Shown here: piece after piece, positions 36,173 to 49,054 of the stretch
Layout of the letters: every line of letters starts with the position of its first letter
Numbering within the stretch: position 1 is the stretch's first letter
Assembly: GCA_016169945.1 (NCBI GenBank)
Contig: JADLSH010000061.1
Span: 744,001 to 808,000, forward strand
Direction: 5' to 3'
Origin: Trachythela sp. YZ-2020
Taxonomy: Eukaryota; Cnidaria; Anthozoa; Malacalcyonacea; Clavulariidae
Length of the DNA stretch: 64,000 bases
Position numbers and translations under genes: made by a program
Notes under the pieces: generated by a model
Told to the model about the DNA's origin: nothing
What the model saw: the letters and a program-made list of their open reading frames with translations, nothing else
Database searches by the model: none

Positions 36173-38000
36173 GACGCTCATTTCCAGAGGAGGGTGGACA
36201 GCTGTCACGTGAATTTCTCGACCAATGAAATCGCGCTATTTTTCCATCGTGTTTGTCAAAATTCTTGGTCGTGTAATTTGCATTGCACGCAGAAACACTT
36301 GAAAAATACATATTAATATTTTTAAAAATCTGTAAAAAAGCAAGCGTGGCTTTCATATTATATAAGGACTTGCGATATCTGCGAAAACCTTTGAGGTAAG
36401 TGTCATTTTTAAACTTATTTTGAGCATCAAAGTTTGCCGTGTCTTCGTTACGTGATGACTCAAGGCCGCGTCTGTTTACAACTTTCAAAATAAAATATCT
36501 AGAATTCCCATGGTTCGATTTTTCTATTTTTTGCAAAAAAGTCAAGATAAATGTATAAACTAAAAATCTGCTGGAGGGGTCCCGGAGGTCCCCCGGCAGT
36601 TTTCGAGATATTCGGTATTGAAGTGACCATACTCATTTCAACTTTTGCCAAAATGGCACCTTATTGCGCCTGACGACATTGCGCCACCAAAGCTTGTTTT
36701 TCCCAATGAATCTTGAAACTTCTTTAATATAAAGAGCGTTATTCTTTAGAGTAAGCGTTAAAGTACTTTTGAATGAATTTTAGGAGATTTAGAAGTTATT
36801 TGCGTGTTGTTTAGAGATTTTATATCTGGGCTAGTGTCTGTCTCTGTCTGCAATTTTGTTGTCTGACGGCCCACTCGACTCGCAAATATATCGAATATTT
36901 TGTCATTGTTATTCAATTTTTATCTTGGAATGCATCCATGCTATTTCAATAACTATTGATCTACCTATGTGAGCAGTATTTTTAAGGGAAACGTTATTTT
37001 GATCTTTTATGTAGGCTGTACGTTGTCATATTGTATTAATCCGATGCCATTTCTGTCAACAATCTTTGAAGTTGAACATCTCGAATTTCCACAATTGACG
37101 CAGTGATTGCTCGTATTTTTCTGAAGAAGTGGACTTTACTGTTTAAAATAAGTGCTGAGTTTTAGAATAAAATTTGTTGTTTCTTTACAGATTTGTATTT
37201 TGGTTTGAATTCTATCATTGTATTGTTAATTTGCCTTCTTGGTGGATATTTGCTTTCTTTAATATTTATTTATATATCTAGAGAATGAGCAGAGATATTA
37301 TTATATTTTATGCATGTGCTATGTATTTTCAATAAAAATGGAACTGTATATTACTGTAAAGTTTGTTTTGTCTACATTTCACCAGTAATTTCTGTTGCAA
37401 AAGATCAATCTGGCCAATAAATATTTAGTTAACTGTCTGTACTACACTCCTCACTAGTTGCACTATTAATACATTACAAATACAGACGATCCAGGCAGTG
37501 CCAATGGGTCAGCTTATGAAATCATTTACTTAAGTGTATAAAATGCAATACGTGCAACACTGAACAAAGTGTCCACAAATACATATAGAATTTTCAGCAC
37601 AACATTTATATTGACCACAAGACAAGTTGATCACACGCAGCCTTTGAGATTTCTGCACAAATAAATCCATTAAACGGACTCAAAGAGCCTTGTTATACAT
37701 CGATACACAAACACTAAACACATCCATAATGATGGCATTGAGTCTCTGGATCAATAGCGTCCATTTTCGCAGAATTTGCCATGTCCCAGAGATGTTGACT
37801 TCACGGCAGTCAACGCATATATGAGGCCGCACGTGGAAACATACGCTCATTACCCATGATGTTTTGCGGCCTGCTGTCCAACCGCCTCTGGCTCATTTCG
37901 AGACATTGTATTTTTACTCCAGTTACGTATAAAGATCATCGCTATCGTGATGCACACGCGGCAAAATTCCTCATGAGTACTAGTTTTGGCGGGAAATGGT
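36173..38000. other. no recognised feature
   Basis: AT-rich. No frame resembles a protein and no repeat ends were found. Confidence 0.4.
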
Positions 38001-38718
38001 TAAAGGTATACGGGTAAAATATAATACACTTCTCAACAACAGTAAAATTTTTCTCAACAGTTTATATACATGCTTATTAAAGTATTTTTAAACAACAATA
38101 TTAATATAAACTTTGTGTTATTAATTAACAGAAAAATGTAATTAACATCAAAAAGGAAAACAGTTTTCAAGGTAAAAACATGATCCCCAAATATGATGCA
38201 CTTCAGAAAATGTGCCACTTAACAGTTTATATACATTCTCAAAATAGTTTTAAGCAACAATATCGATATAAAATCAGTGTAAATATAACATTAAAAAACG
38301 AAACCAGTCTATGTAGAATTGTTTAGTCAGATATCGGCATGTCATGAGTAACCATGTGATTTTCAAGTTTGCTTGGAACATCAAACTCCATGTCACAGAC
38401 ACCACAAATATATCCAATACCAGTTGGTTTTGTTGATTCCAATTCTTGGCATAAACCACATTGACAGTTTGTAATATTTCCATGCTGCCTTGCTATATGT
38501 CGAACTAATTTCTTGACGTTACCAAACCTTTCACTGCATTTTTTGCAAACATATTTTCCAGTGACGTCATCCTTTAAAAATGTTCTTGTAAATCTTGTGG
38601 TTGAATGATTTCTACGACAAGTGCTAAACAACAAATGCAATTTTTTATGCCTTTCAAGGTTGTTTACCGAAAATCTCTTCTGCACCCCCCCCCCCCCCCC
38701 CCCACCCAGTAAATCCAT
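38001..38718 (-). pseudogene. zinc-finger gene fragment (C-terminal end)
   Basis: It matches the last about 110 codons and 3' flank of the gene at 34049, including the two divergent fingers (YVCKKCSERF, YICGVCDMEF). It breaks off at about 38680 in a run of 20 C next to a hAT-like end (CATCCCTG at 38717-38724). The tandem fingers are missing. Confidence 0.8.
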
Positions 38719-38725
38719 CCCTGAT

Positions 38726-39690
38726 TACAGGTCATCTATACAAAGCATCATGCTGTGGCATTTAGTTTGCTCATGAATTAAACGAACAATTTATTTACAA
38801 CATGTATTTTAAGCTTGAATCTGTATAGAGGAAGCAGGGGTGGTGCTAGTGGGGAATACATGCTCTGTTATAAATAAGTAACTCATACACTAAATAAGTT
38901 GGTATCATGATACACTAAGATGCATATAAACCTTAAGCAAACTTGACTTTCTACGCACTTGACAAATTTATTAGTTACTCGATGTAACAATCTGAAAGTT
39001 GTATCATTTTAACGTTACTTTTCCCGTTTCTCGTGTCTGTAGCATCACGATTTTGCCAACTTACAAAATCTAATAAATACTATGGATTTAGAGAAATATA
39101 CTTTATTTAGAGAAATATACTTTATGTAGAGAAAAGATTAATTTATTAATTAAGGACAAAAAATTCAAGGAGTATTTATTTATACACGCAATATTACTCC
39201 CACAAGACGTCCTGGGTCGTTTATTGTTTTACCATTACTGCGGAAGGCAAAATATTGTTGCTACAACACGCAAAGTTCGTCGACTTTAATCGTCACAAAA
39301 ACCCATTTTAAGGCCGATCTTTCACCATCACTATTTGCCCAGTATTACTTTCACATGTGAAACTGTCTCCTTTCTTGTAATTTATTTGATTACTACGCCG
39401 AGAGGCACAGTACGGCGATTTATTCCAAAATTTTCACGTGAATATGCTCACTCATGGCTGACAACAACATACACACGCGAACAGTTTTTTCGCCTAGAAA
39501 CGCCCGAAATCAAATCGGTGACTTTTAACAATATACCAACTCCTTTACATATTTCCAATTACTTCAATAATTGCATCGCCCAACACAGCGCAAATTGAAA
39601 ATATCTCCTCGTACTGTACTCCTTGTACGACGGCCATCGCTGGTCCCTCCAATATGGCCGCCAAATCTAGAAGCTCGATCCAGGTACTGT
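38726..39690. other. no recognised feature
   Basis: AT-rich stretch with no supported gene. Confidence 0.4.
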
Positions 39691-40509
39691 GCAATGGACA
39701 CCTTGCGGCATTTAAGGCAGGTGAAATTATATAAATGACAGTTCAGTTCACAAATTAGAGAATTGAACATGTAACAATATACACTTCCCGAATTTGCTGG
39801 CCGGCAATGAAAACTACTAAAGCTGTCGCACACGAGAGATCTTGACTGAGCTCACCGCCATGAGAGAGGTCGTAGGCTTTGCAAGATACTCTCATATCAA
39901 ACATAATAGAAATTGTCTCACCGCCTCGCAAGGTAAAATTCTTAGCGAAATCCATGCGCACACGTGAGAGTGGCTGATCAAATGACCTAGAGATGTCGGT
40001 ACCTCAGCCAAGTGCTCTCATGTTTGGCTTAATTTACAATAGATCACATTGGCAGCTTCGAGTTCAAGTTATTGTTTCGTGTGGACTCAAATTCGGGAAG
40101 TACATTTATCTATATACTTTAGGGACCTAAAAGCAGTGTAAACTTCAAAGTAGTGATGGCGGGGGTACCCCTGTTGCAGAACCGTTTATTTAGATCGATG
40201 TAGAAATGCATGTTTGGAAGTAGGTCCATATAATTTTCATTGGCGATTTGGTTGCTACCTCATTGCTAAAGAAAATGCAACTAACCAATCATGTACGATT
40301 TTGACTGAAGGCTTTAACCAGGGTATTTTGATAAGGGATAAGCCCTGGCTACAAGATCACACAGGCGCACAACTTGAAAGTCGTTCAATAACCACGAGCA
40401 GCAGAAGCATGTGGCATGTTTTTTTGATGACGATTTCAAACCTGTCCAGAAATAGCCTGGCGTTGGGCCTACATAAACGCAACTGGGGGTCATCCATTTA
40501 GTATGTACG
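39691..40509 (+). repeat. repeated unit, copy B, with empty target site
   Basis: It is co-linear with 24068-24831 plus 32662-32720. At 40448-40458 the single AGAAATAGCCT marks the uninterrupted site of the DUF6589 transposon. Confidence 0.88.
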
Positions 40510-40585
40510 CGAAAATATTTGAAAATTGTAACCCACCCAGTTCACTATAACTGTGAACAGTTCTGAAGGTAAACCACCATCTGCC

Positions 40586-40795
40586 CAGTGGCGGGTCCAG
40601 GCTCATCTGACAGGGGGTGCAGAGTTTTCCCGGGGGGTGCACCCTTCCGCCACCAGCGCTAATTATATCAAAAACGCCATACATCGTGAAAATTTCAGTA
40701 TGAATTCGTTTATTCTGACTTTTTGTGTGGGGGCTGACGTTTTCTAGGGGGTGTGCACCCCTGCAACGCCTCTCCTCCCAGTAAATCCGCCTGTG
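40586..40795. mobile_element. hAT-type MITE (210 bp)
   Basis: CAGTGGCGG at the left and CCGCCTGTG at the right, with the perfect 8-bp duplication CATCTGCC (40578-40585, 40796-40803). It sits in a 1.27-kb segment of copy B (40510-41776) absent from copy A. Confidence 0.8.
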
Positions 40796-41098
40796 CATCT
40801 GCCCGGTAGTGTTTACTGACACCCACCTATATTGTCATATTAGCAAGTCGTGGTTTAGCAGTGCATGTCAAGTACTGAGCTTCCCGGTTGAGTTTGGAAT
40901 GCAAAAGTTTCGCCGATAAGTTTTGTCGTTTGAAAACAATGTTTGTGACGTCATCTTATGATGTTGTCAAGACGCCGTCAGGCGTTGTCAAGGTCAATAC
41001 CCGAACATATTTCGAGTTTTCGACCTGTTCGACAGTGTATTCGACTTGTTGTAGTTTTCATGATATTGTTTTGATCGGAATTGGTGTTGGTTGTAACA

Positions 41099-41314
41099 AT
41101 GGAGTCAAGCATTCAAGTTAAAGTTGCATACGGCCCAGAAAAATGGGTAAACTTTTTCGTTCTTCGGAGCAAAATATCAAGCGGCGGTTATAAATTTGCA
41201 GATTTAGTAGACGATATTGTCAATCGATGCCCTGCGCTAAGTCATCTAAACGTGGGCAGCACAGTGGTGCGACATTATAATTCGTTATCAAGACGACAAG
41301 GGATCGTACATTAA
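41099..41314 (+). CDS. short unknown protein or exon, PB1-like look
   Basis: The frame reads MESSIQVKVAYGPEKWVNFF... for 71 residues. After GSTVVR a second frame continues as RYQDDKGSYIKVDN, so a one- or two-base slip near 41280 is likely. The VKVAY...ADLVDDI...RYQDDKG pattern recalls a PB1/ubiquitin-like first exon. No splice partners were found. It lies in the segment unique to copy B. Function unknown. Confidence 0.4.
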   Translation: MESSIQVKVAYGPEKWVNFFVLRSKISSGGYKFADLVDDIVNRCPALSHLNVGSTVVRHYNSLSRRQGIVH

Positions 41315-41776
41315 AGTCGATAACTTTTCATTCAAATGTCTGAACTTCGTTTCAAACTTCGGAAATTCGTTGCGAAGTTCAAAAGTTCATCATGATTCAC
41401 AAGCCAGTTTGTAAACAAACCATCTGATTGGTTACTAGAGAAAAAGCAGCCAATCATGCAAATGCCCAGTATACAAACCGGTTCTGAATTCATTATGAAC
41501 TTCGCAACTAAGTTTACTTTTGATATTTGATTGATAAAAGATATAGGTACAATTTGGCATTTATCTTCCAAACTGTTGTGGCTATAGGGGAACTAGGCGG
41601 TATGTAATATCTATATGTGGTGTCTAAATACTGCTGTTTACTACAACCTTTTATTCCCAAGTATAAAAGATTAAAATCTGATGGTTTCACAATTGTTTTA
41701 AAAATTGCCCCATGAGCTATAGGCCCTCATCCCTCTATGCACAATTGTTTCGGAGCAATATTAAAGTTCATACACT

Positions 41777-42603
41777 AATAGACCTCTTGTATTAATTGAC
41801 CCATGGAAAAGAAGTTACAACTCTTTAATTACTTATACAATTATGCAAATACGCATGAGCAGATACATGTACGCTTAGCGTACCTATTTTTCATGATTGG
41901 TAAAGACCATGTAAAGTCCGGGACTTTACATCGGGACTTTACATCACCTTTAAAATATCGCAAAATTAATATAAAGACGTTCGAATTAAATTTCTTAACC
42001 CTTTCCATTCTAAGCTTTGTTTCATTGTCGGCATATCGAAATCACAAAAATATAACCTCGTGAAATATTTTGTCCAAAAGTCGCAAATATGAGCAAGGCA
42101 AACTTGAATATGAACTGCGAATATGAATGTCACGAATATATTACTAAAATAGTTATATAGTGAGGTAACCACAACGAATTTTATTTTCCAAAGGGTTGAT
42201 ACTCAACAGTTATGCAACACTAATACATAGATAAATTTGTTACCCTCTATATACTGTACAATATTTAACATTTATTCGCCGAAGGGGAGGTGAATATCGG
42301 TGATCCGAGCCTGAGGCGAATAATTGTTTTAGTAAAATTACATAGGTGATTATTTGGAAAAAAATAAAAAATGCACATTTCAAAAATATTTTAATTGAAT
42401 ATTTACGATAAAAGTGGCTTAAAAACGCTTTAGGTGATTATCGCGTATTAATCCGAGGTAGCGCAACCAATCAGCGTTGAGAATTTTCAATAATCACCTA
42501 TGTAATTTTACTAAATACAGTTAATTAAAAAAAAGTTGTTCTGAAAAAGGTCAAAACCTTAAACTTTAAACCTCAAACTCTTAGCGTGACAAAGCATCAT
42601 GGG
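41777..42603 (+). repeat. repeated unit, copy B continued
   Basis: It matches 32721-33260. It is interrupted by a MITE at 42330-42513 and ends where the second Gypsy remnant begins. Confidence 0.75.
42330..42513. mobile_element. 184-bp MITE
   Basis: TAGTAAAATTACATAGGTGA at the left has its exact complement at the right end. The interior is AT-rich. The flanks give no clear duplication (TTT/AAA extend the arms). Confidence 0.65.
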
Positions 42604-45600
42604 TGTTGTGTTAACATTTTCGTGTTAAGAACAATTTAATATCAAAACCCAAAGCTACATAAGTCGCCATATTTATAACCTCGATTTGATGTTTGTTACT
42701 ATTCTAATTATTACAAAATATGCAGTGCTTCCACTACATCCTCCTTTCTTTATAAACAAAAATATTAACAACACATGCACTAACTATTAAGTTCTAATAT
42801 TTTTTCTTTAAACTGTTTTCTTCAATTTTCCTAACAAAAAAAACGTTTAGCTACTAATGTAAATATGTTTGTGTTTATTAGTCCAAAACAAAGTCTTTAA
42901 ACGTAGGAATCGGTTTTCTGAGGCGTCCAGATCTTCTTAAAGTTGTGGAAGGGATCTGTAGGAGTGGCTCTGGTTGTGACTTGGGTGGTTCAACACGTTG
43001 AGGTAAAGTCTGGATATCTGCTGGCTCAACACGTTGTGGCGAGGTCTACATATCTGCTGATGGTATAACACTTTGGGGTAGAATCTCGTATTCTGCAGGG
43101 TGGCTAGGGGTATTTGATTTCGGCCGGTTTACGAGCTCTCGAGCTTTCCGAATGTGAAACCGATCTCTTCTATACTTTCTTCCGTTTGTTTCAACTATAT
43201 AAGACAATTACTAACAACAGTTCCTCTAGACCAACAAGGAGATGAACTGGGCTTGATCTTACTTCTAATGTTCTCCCCTTCAACCAAAGGTGGTAAGGGC
43301 TTGGAAACTTTGTCATAGTATCGCTTGTTTTGTTGTTTCTTCTTGACTGTGGCTTTAATGATGGTTTTGGTGGATACTATGGCAGGTTCCAACAACTCGG
43401 ACTTAACAGGTAGGGTAGTTCTGGTTCTTCTAGACATTAGTTTCTCATTTGGCGACGCCAGTTCATTCGGAGTGTTTCGCATCTCCAAGATTGCTAACCA
43501 AGTATCGTTGCTCATCTTCAGTATTCTCTTCGCTTGCTTCACTGCTGCCTCTGCAGTTCCATTCCCTTTTGGGTAATGCAGTGATGAAGTACGGTGCTGG
43601 AAATTCCATTCCTCTGAAAACTTCTTATATTCACTACTTGTAAACTGGGGTCCATTGTCTGATATGACAAACTCTGGCACTCCATGTGTCGAGAAAATCT
43701 TCTTTGTTTGCAGAACCACATTCTGGGTAGTTGTTTCCGTCAGCTCTTCGATATCCCAATACTTCGTATGATTATCAACGACGACAACGTATGTGTCCTT
43801 CTTGACCGAAAACAAATCCGTACTAACGTACTGCCACCTACGTTTTGGAATGGGTTGGCTCTGCATTGGTTGTTTGGTTTGTTCTGGTTTGTGTTCTTGA
43901 CAAGTTTGACAATTATCACACAGATACTTGATATCGTTGTGTATCGTTGGCCAATAAAGTGAATCGCGAGCTGCTCTGATACATCTTTCTGCTCCCAAGT
44001 GAGAGCTGTGAATTTGCTCCAGCATACGGGGTCTCAACGCAGTAGGTATCAAAACTCTTGTGCCTCTGTAAATTATTCCGTCTTGAACGGACAATTCGTC
44101 ACGATAAGGCCAATATTCTCTAACGTTGAAGGGAACTTGTGTTTTGTCATTAGGCCAACCATACATGATCAAAGTTGCTAATGTCAACAAGTTATCATCT
44201 TCAGCTGTGACTTCAGCTACTTTCTTTAATGATTTATCTGTAACGTTGTGGTAGACATTTGGATCAATTTCCTCATTATCTTTCATCAATTCGTTTTCCT
44301 CAATGACCGCGAAAATATCATAATCATCTGATTTACTGCTATCTTTCTGACTTGTGGAAAATGGGGACCTTGAGAGGTGATCACTGCCTTCCTGGTACGC
44401 CACTTCTAAATGGTACTTTTGGAGTCGCAACATCATACGTTGTAATCTCTTTGGTGCGGAGTTAATACTCTTAGCTAAAATTGTCTCCAATGGTTTATGA
44501 TCAGTCAGCCTTTTATTTTTTCTCTTCTGTGCAAAAAATGGTCAAACCTTGTGCAACCGAACACAAGGCTTAGGCATTCTTTTTCAATCTGTGAGTATCT
44601 TCTTCAGATTGAGTTAGGGTACGACTGGCAAATGCTACAGGTCTTCCATTCTGAAACAGTACAGCTCCCAGCCCGTAATCACTAGCATCTGTTTCCAAGT
44701 TTCATCCAGGTCGTAGTACTGCAAAAGTTGAACGTGTCTTCGTGTATCTGTGACCAGATGAACTTCACACCTTCTTTGGTAAGGTTTCTTAGTGGCTCAG
44801 AGGTATGAAAAAGCTGCGGCAGGAACTTTCCAAGGTAGTTAATCATCCCAAGCAGCCGTCTAACTTCTGCCTTATCACGAGGACGGGGCATCTCCGTAAT
44901 TTCTTCCACTTTTGCAAGATCTGTAGCATCCCTTCAGCCGTCAAAATGTGACCGTTGTATTTTACGCTTTGCTGTTTGAATCTCAACTTTGACTTGTTCA
45001 GCTTCAAATTGCGCTCTCTACATCTGTCGAGTAGGCTGACGAGGTGCTGATCATGTTTTTTCACAGCTTCTTCATATGAATCACCAATTCCATAAACAAG
45101 CAAATCATCTGCGATAGTTTCTACACCATCCAAGTCCCCAATGATATCATGAACATGACTTTGGAACTCCTCTGGCGCACTAGATATACCAAACGGCATT
45201 CTGAGCCATTTATAACGGCCAAAAGGTGTATGGAATGTGGTCAGCTTTGTTGATTCTTCATCAAGCTTAACTTGTAGGAAACCATCTTTTGCATCTAAGA
45301 CTGTGAACACCTTCACCTTTCCGAGCGTTGATGTCACATCTTTCATAGTAGGCATACGGAACCTTGGGATCTTGATATGTTTATTTAATTCTTTAGGATC
45401 AAGACATACTCGAAGTTTCCCTGGCTTTTTCACGTACACTGCACTGTTGACCCAGTCTGTTGGCTCTTCAACTTTGGTGAGGATCTCCTGTTTAACCAAT
45501 TCGTCAAGCTTCGTCTTTACCTCGTCACGAAGGGTTACTGGGACACTTCTTGGCGGATCTTGCTTTGGAATCACTCCTTCTTTTAAACCAATATTGTAGT

Positions 45601-46440
45601 CTCCTATGTAACCAAGACCAGTGAACACATCATTGTATTGAATCAGAACATCTTCTTCGGTCAATTCGTTGTTGTCTGCTACAGCGTTAACAAGTAATTC
45701 GTATTTCACTTTAATGAGACCAAGTCCTTCTGATGTCGGTCCGGATAATAACGAGCATGGTGCGTCTTTAATCACCTGGAAGACTACTTTTTCTAGGGTT
45801 TGTCCTCCTATACGAATGTCTACAGTTACTTGACCGTCATGGACAATTCTGCTTCCACTGTACGTTGTCAACTTCACGTTGCTTTTCACCAACTCTGGTG
45901 GATCTGTCATTTCGTTGTACTTCGCCAGCTTTAAACAGTTTGCTGCAGCACCATTATCGATTTGCATCTTCACTTCTTTCCACCTTGAGCTTTTGGTGGC
46001 TTTAATCTCGGGCTGTACCATGTACTGCTTCACACCTTTGAATGCGTAGGTAGGGCTGTAAAGATCATCACTTTCAGAACTTGGATCTGAATCTACATCA
46101 CCGACTTGGTGTATATTCTTTCGTGGCTTGTATCTTGTTTCTCTATGTTCATCTTTCTTCGGTTGCGATGACTTGCATACTTTTGCAAAGTGATTTTTCT
46201 TGTGACACTTTTTGCATACCTGACCAAAGGCTGGGCATTATCTTGGTCTATGGCTTCTTCCGCAATATTTGCACATAACCGGTGTCTTCGGTTGCTCAAA
46301 TGCATTTTGTTTGAGACTTTCACCAAGCCTCTCTATTTGCTTCAATTGACTTTTGGATCTTTCAGCAGCTCTCACTAGATCTACGCACTGACTAGTGTCA
46401 AGGTATTCTCTCGGAGTAATCTACTTCATATTCCTTGATC
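42604..46440 (-). pseudogene. decayed Ty3/Gypsy element, minus strand
   Basis: From right to left: degraded knuckle region (46326-46093), protease (MQIDNGAAANC near 45970), RT (VLDAKDGFLQVKLDE, IADDLLVYG) in 46033-44843, broken RNase H (44900-44450) and integrase (CDNCQTCQEH, STDLFS, ISDNGPQF, GTAEAAVK) in 44490-43195. The tail GRLRKPIPTFKDF lies near 42900. It has several frameshifts. LTRs were not resolved; the left one may start at TGTTGTG (42604). It is related to, but clearly not the same family as, the element at 2767. It splits copy B of the repeated unit. Confidence 0.85.
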
Positions 46441-46445
46441 ACTGA

Positions 46446-46686
46446 TTCCTATGACCAATAGGAAATGACCAGAAAGGCCACTCAGCAGTGCAACGTGACA
46501 CCCTATTTTTATGCAGTTATCTGGCCAGAATAATGGGGCCCAGCCAGTTCAGAGTGTTTATTGGTCAGAAAATGCAATTGACTGGCTAGAATAATGGTAA
46601 TGAACATGCGTAATGCGACATGCGCAGCGTCAAAAACTTCAAAGGTTCGGCCTCAAGTGGCCCTTCTAGTCATTTCCTATTCTATG
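46446..46686. mobile_element. foldback MITE (about 240 bp)
   Basis: AATAGGAAATGACCAGAA at the left pairs with CTAGTCATTTCCTATT at the right. A half-copy lies near 33643. The target duplication is unclear. Confidence 0.55.
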
Positions 46687-47596
46687 GTATGGATATATAG
46701 GTTAGGTTGTATTGTAAACAGATACTACATTATTCACACTAATGGTATTTTGTATCATGCAACTCAAAGAATTAAAAAATATCCTATTTTTGCCTGCCCC
46801 ATATTCATGATGCTTTGCACGCTTAGAGTTTAAGGTTTATACTTCAAGGTTTTGACTTTTTTCAGGACAACCTTCTTTCAATCATTCAGACTAAACCACT
46901 ACGCTCCCACCATCACGTATAAACACCACAGCAAATGTTCCTGGACTTGTAGCACTGAAATTGGTTATTGCAACTATTCAGATTCGTGAAGTGACGAATC
47001 CAACATCAAATAAATCATATTTAATTATAATTTGCTTAAATCAATTATATCGCATAGTCGGACACGTGGAGGAAGGCGTGTCTTAGGGTAGAAAACGTGT
47101 CGAGTTTCGTATACCCTAATGAGATTTCAAATGCTTTAAATTAATTAAAGGTTGAGCACAACATGAAACAAAGGAAAACAAATAGTTTTATTCGAATAGT
47201 TTTTTTTGGAGGGGTGGACGACATGATTTTTTGTAACTACTGAATGTCTGTTGTTTGGGGGGTCACCAAAAATATGCCAGGTATGGAGGGTGGGCGGGGA
47301 GCTTGCCTAAAAAAGTATTTCAAAATGCAAAATCCTCAGCCCCTCACCACATAAATTATGAACGCTCCCTAATTAACAAAAAAATGTAACATCAAAAAAC
47401 GAAAACAGTTTTCAAGGTAAAAACATATGATACACTTCAGAAAATTTGCCACTTAACAGTTTATATACATTCTCAAAATAGTTTTAATCAACAATATCGG
47501 TATAAACTCAGTGTAAATATAACATTAAAAAACGAAAACAGTTTATGTAGAATTGTTTAGTCAGCTTTCGACATGTCATGAGTAACCATGTGAGTT
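46687..47596. repeat. repeated unit downstream of zinc-finger pseudogene
   Basis: Parts match 33260-33340 and 33690-34040. No gene. Confidence 0.55.
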
Positions 47597-48899
47597 TCAA
47601 GTTTGCTTCTCCATGTCACAGACACCACAAATATATCCAATACCAGTTGGTTTTGTTGATTCCAATTCTTGGCATAAACCACATTGACAGTTTGTAATAT
47701 TGCCATGTTGCCTTGCTATATGTCGAACTAAGTTCTTGACATTACCAAACCTTTCACTGCATTTTTTTGCAAACATATTTTCCAATGACTTCATCCTTGA
47801 AAAAATGTTCTTGTAAATCTTGTGGTTAAATGATTTCTCTACGACAAGTGCTACACAAAAAATGTATTTTTTCATGTCTTACCAATTTATTTGAGCAAGA
47901 AAATCTCTTCTTACAAACATCACATTCATAAGGTTTGTCTCCAGTGTGTGTTCTTTTGTGTCTTGTCAAAGAGCTTGATTGAGAAAATCTCTTCTTACAA
48001 ACATCACATTCAAAGGGTTTGTCTCCAGTGTGTGTTCTTTTGTGTCTTGTCAAAGAGCTTGATAGAGAAAATTTCTTCTTACAAACATCACATTCATAAG
48101 GTTTGTCTCCAGTGTGTGTTCTTTTGTGTCTTGTCAAAGAGCTTGATAGAGAAAATCTCTTCTTACAAACATCACATTCAAAGGGTTTGTCTCCAGTGTG
48201 TGTTCTTTTGTGTCTTGTCAAAGAGCTTGATAGAGAAAATTTCTTCTTACAAACATCACATTCATAAGGTTTGTCTCCAGTGTGTGTTCTTTTGTGTCTT
48301 GTCAAAGAGCTTGATAGAGAAAATTTCTTCTTACAAACATCACATTCAAAGGGTTTGTCTCCAGTGTGTGTTCTTTTGTGTCTTGTCAAAGAGCTTGATT
48401 GAGAAAATTTCTTCTTACAAACATCACATTCAAAGGGTTTGTCTCCAGTGTGTGTTCTTTAGTGTGTTGCTAAATGGCTTGATTGAGAAAATTTCTTCTT
48501 GCAAACATCACATTCAAAGGGTTTGTCTCCAGTGTGTGTTCTTTTATGCTTCGCTAAATGGCTTGATAGAGAAAAATTCTTCTTACAAACATCACATTCA
48601 TAAGGTTTGTCTCCAGTGTGTGTTCTTTTATGTGTTACTAAATGGATTGATTGAGAAAATTTCTTCTTACAAACATCACATTCATAAGGTTTGTCTCCAG
48701 TGTGTGTTCTTTGATGTCTTACCAAATCATTTGACTTTGAAAATCTCTTATTGCAAACATCACATTCATAAGGTTTGTGTTTTCTTTTTTCTCTTGCTAA
48801 GTCCAAGCTGCTCGATGTTGAAAACATCTCCTCACAATGATCAGTCATAATTTGATACTTAAGTGATAACACGTAGTAAGCCACAAATCCTAAACACAT
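47597..48899 (-). pseudogene. C2H2 zinc-finger pseudogene (copy of 34049-35389)
   Basis: The same layout of eleven tandem fingers and divergent C-terminal fingers, but a nonsense codon interrupts the fourth finger (TAA at about 48460). A second stop follows CRREII (about 47826), and an extra T near 47767 shifts the tail. The flanks match the intact gene to 49054. The opposite strand is open for 319 codons only because the 84-bp period lacks stops in that frame. Confidence 0.88.
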
Positions 48900-49054
48900 G
48901 AGATTGAACGTTCACCACTCAGTACTCACCAGCCAACAGTAAAATCTATAAAGCTTAAACACTAAGAAATGGAGGTAATCACTTTTATGAAACTGCAATT
49001 ATCAAGAAAATAGAATAAAGTTTGGCAGTTTGACTGTTATAAATATTTTAAAAT

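Noticed and set aside
36105..36545. 146-codon frame on the minus strand
   Set aside because: It overlaps a MITE end, has no domain-like pattern and no supporting splice or start context.
47891..48850. 319-codon open frame opposite the zinc-finger pseudogene (also 34618-35232)
   Set aside because: It is the antisense of 84-bp finger repeats, which happen to lack stops in that frame; its 28-residue repeat mirrors the finger period.
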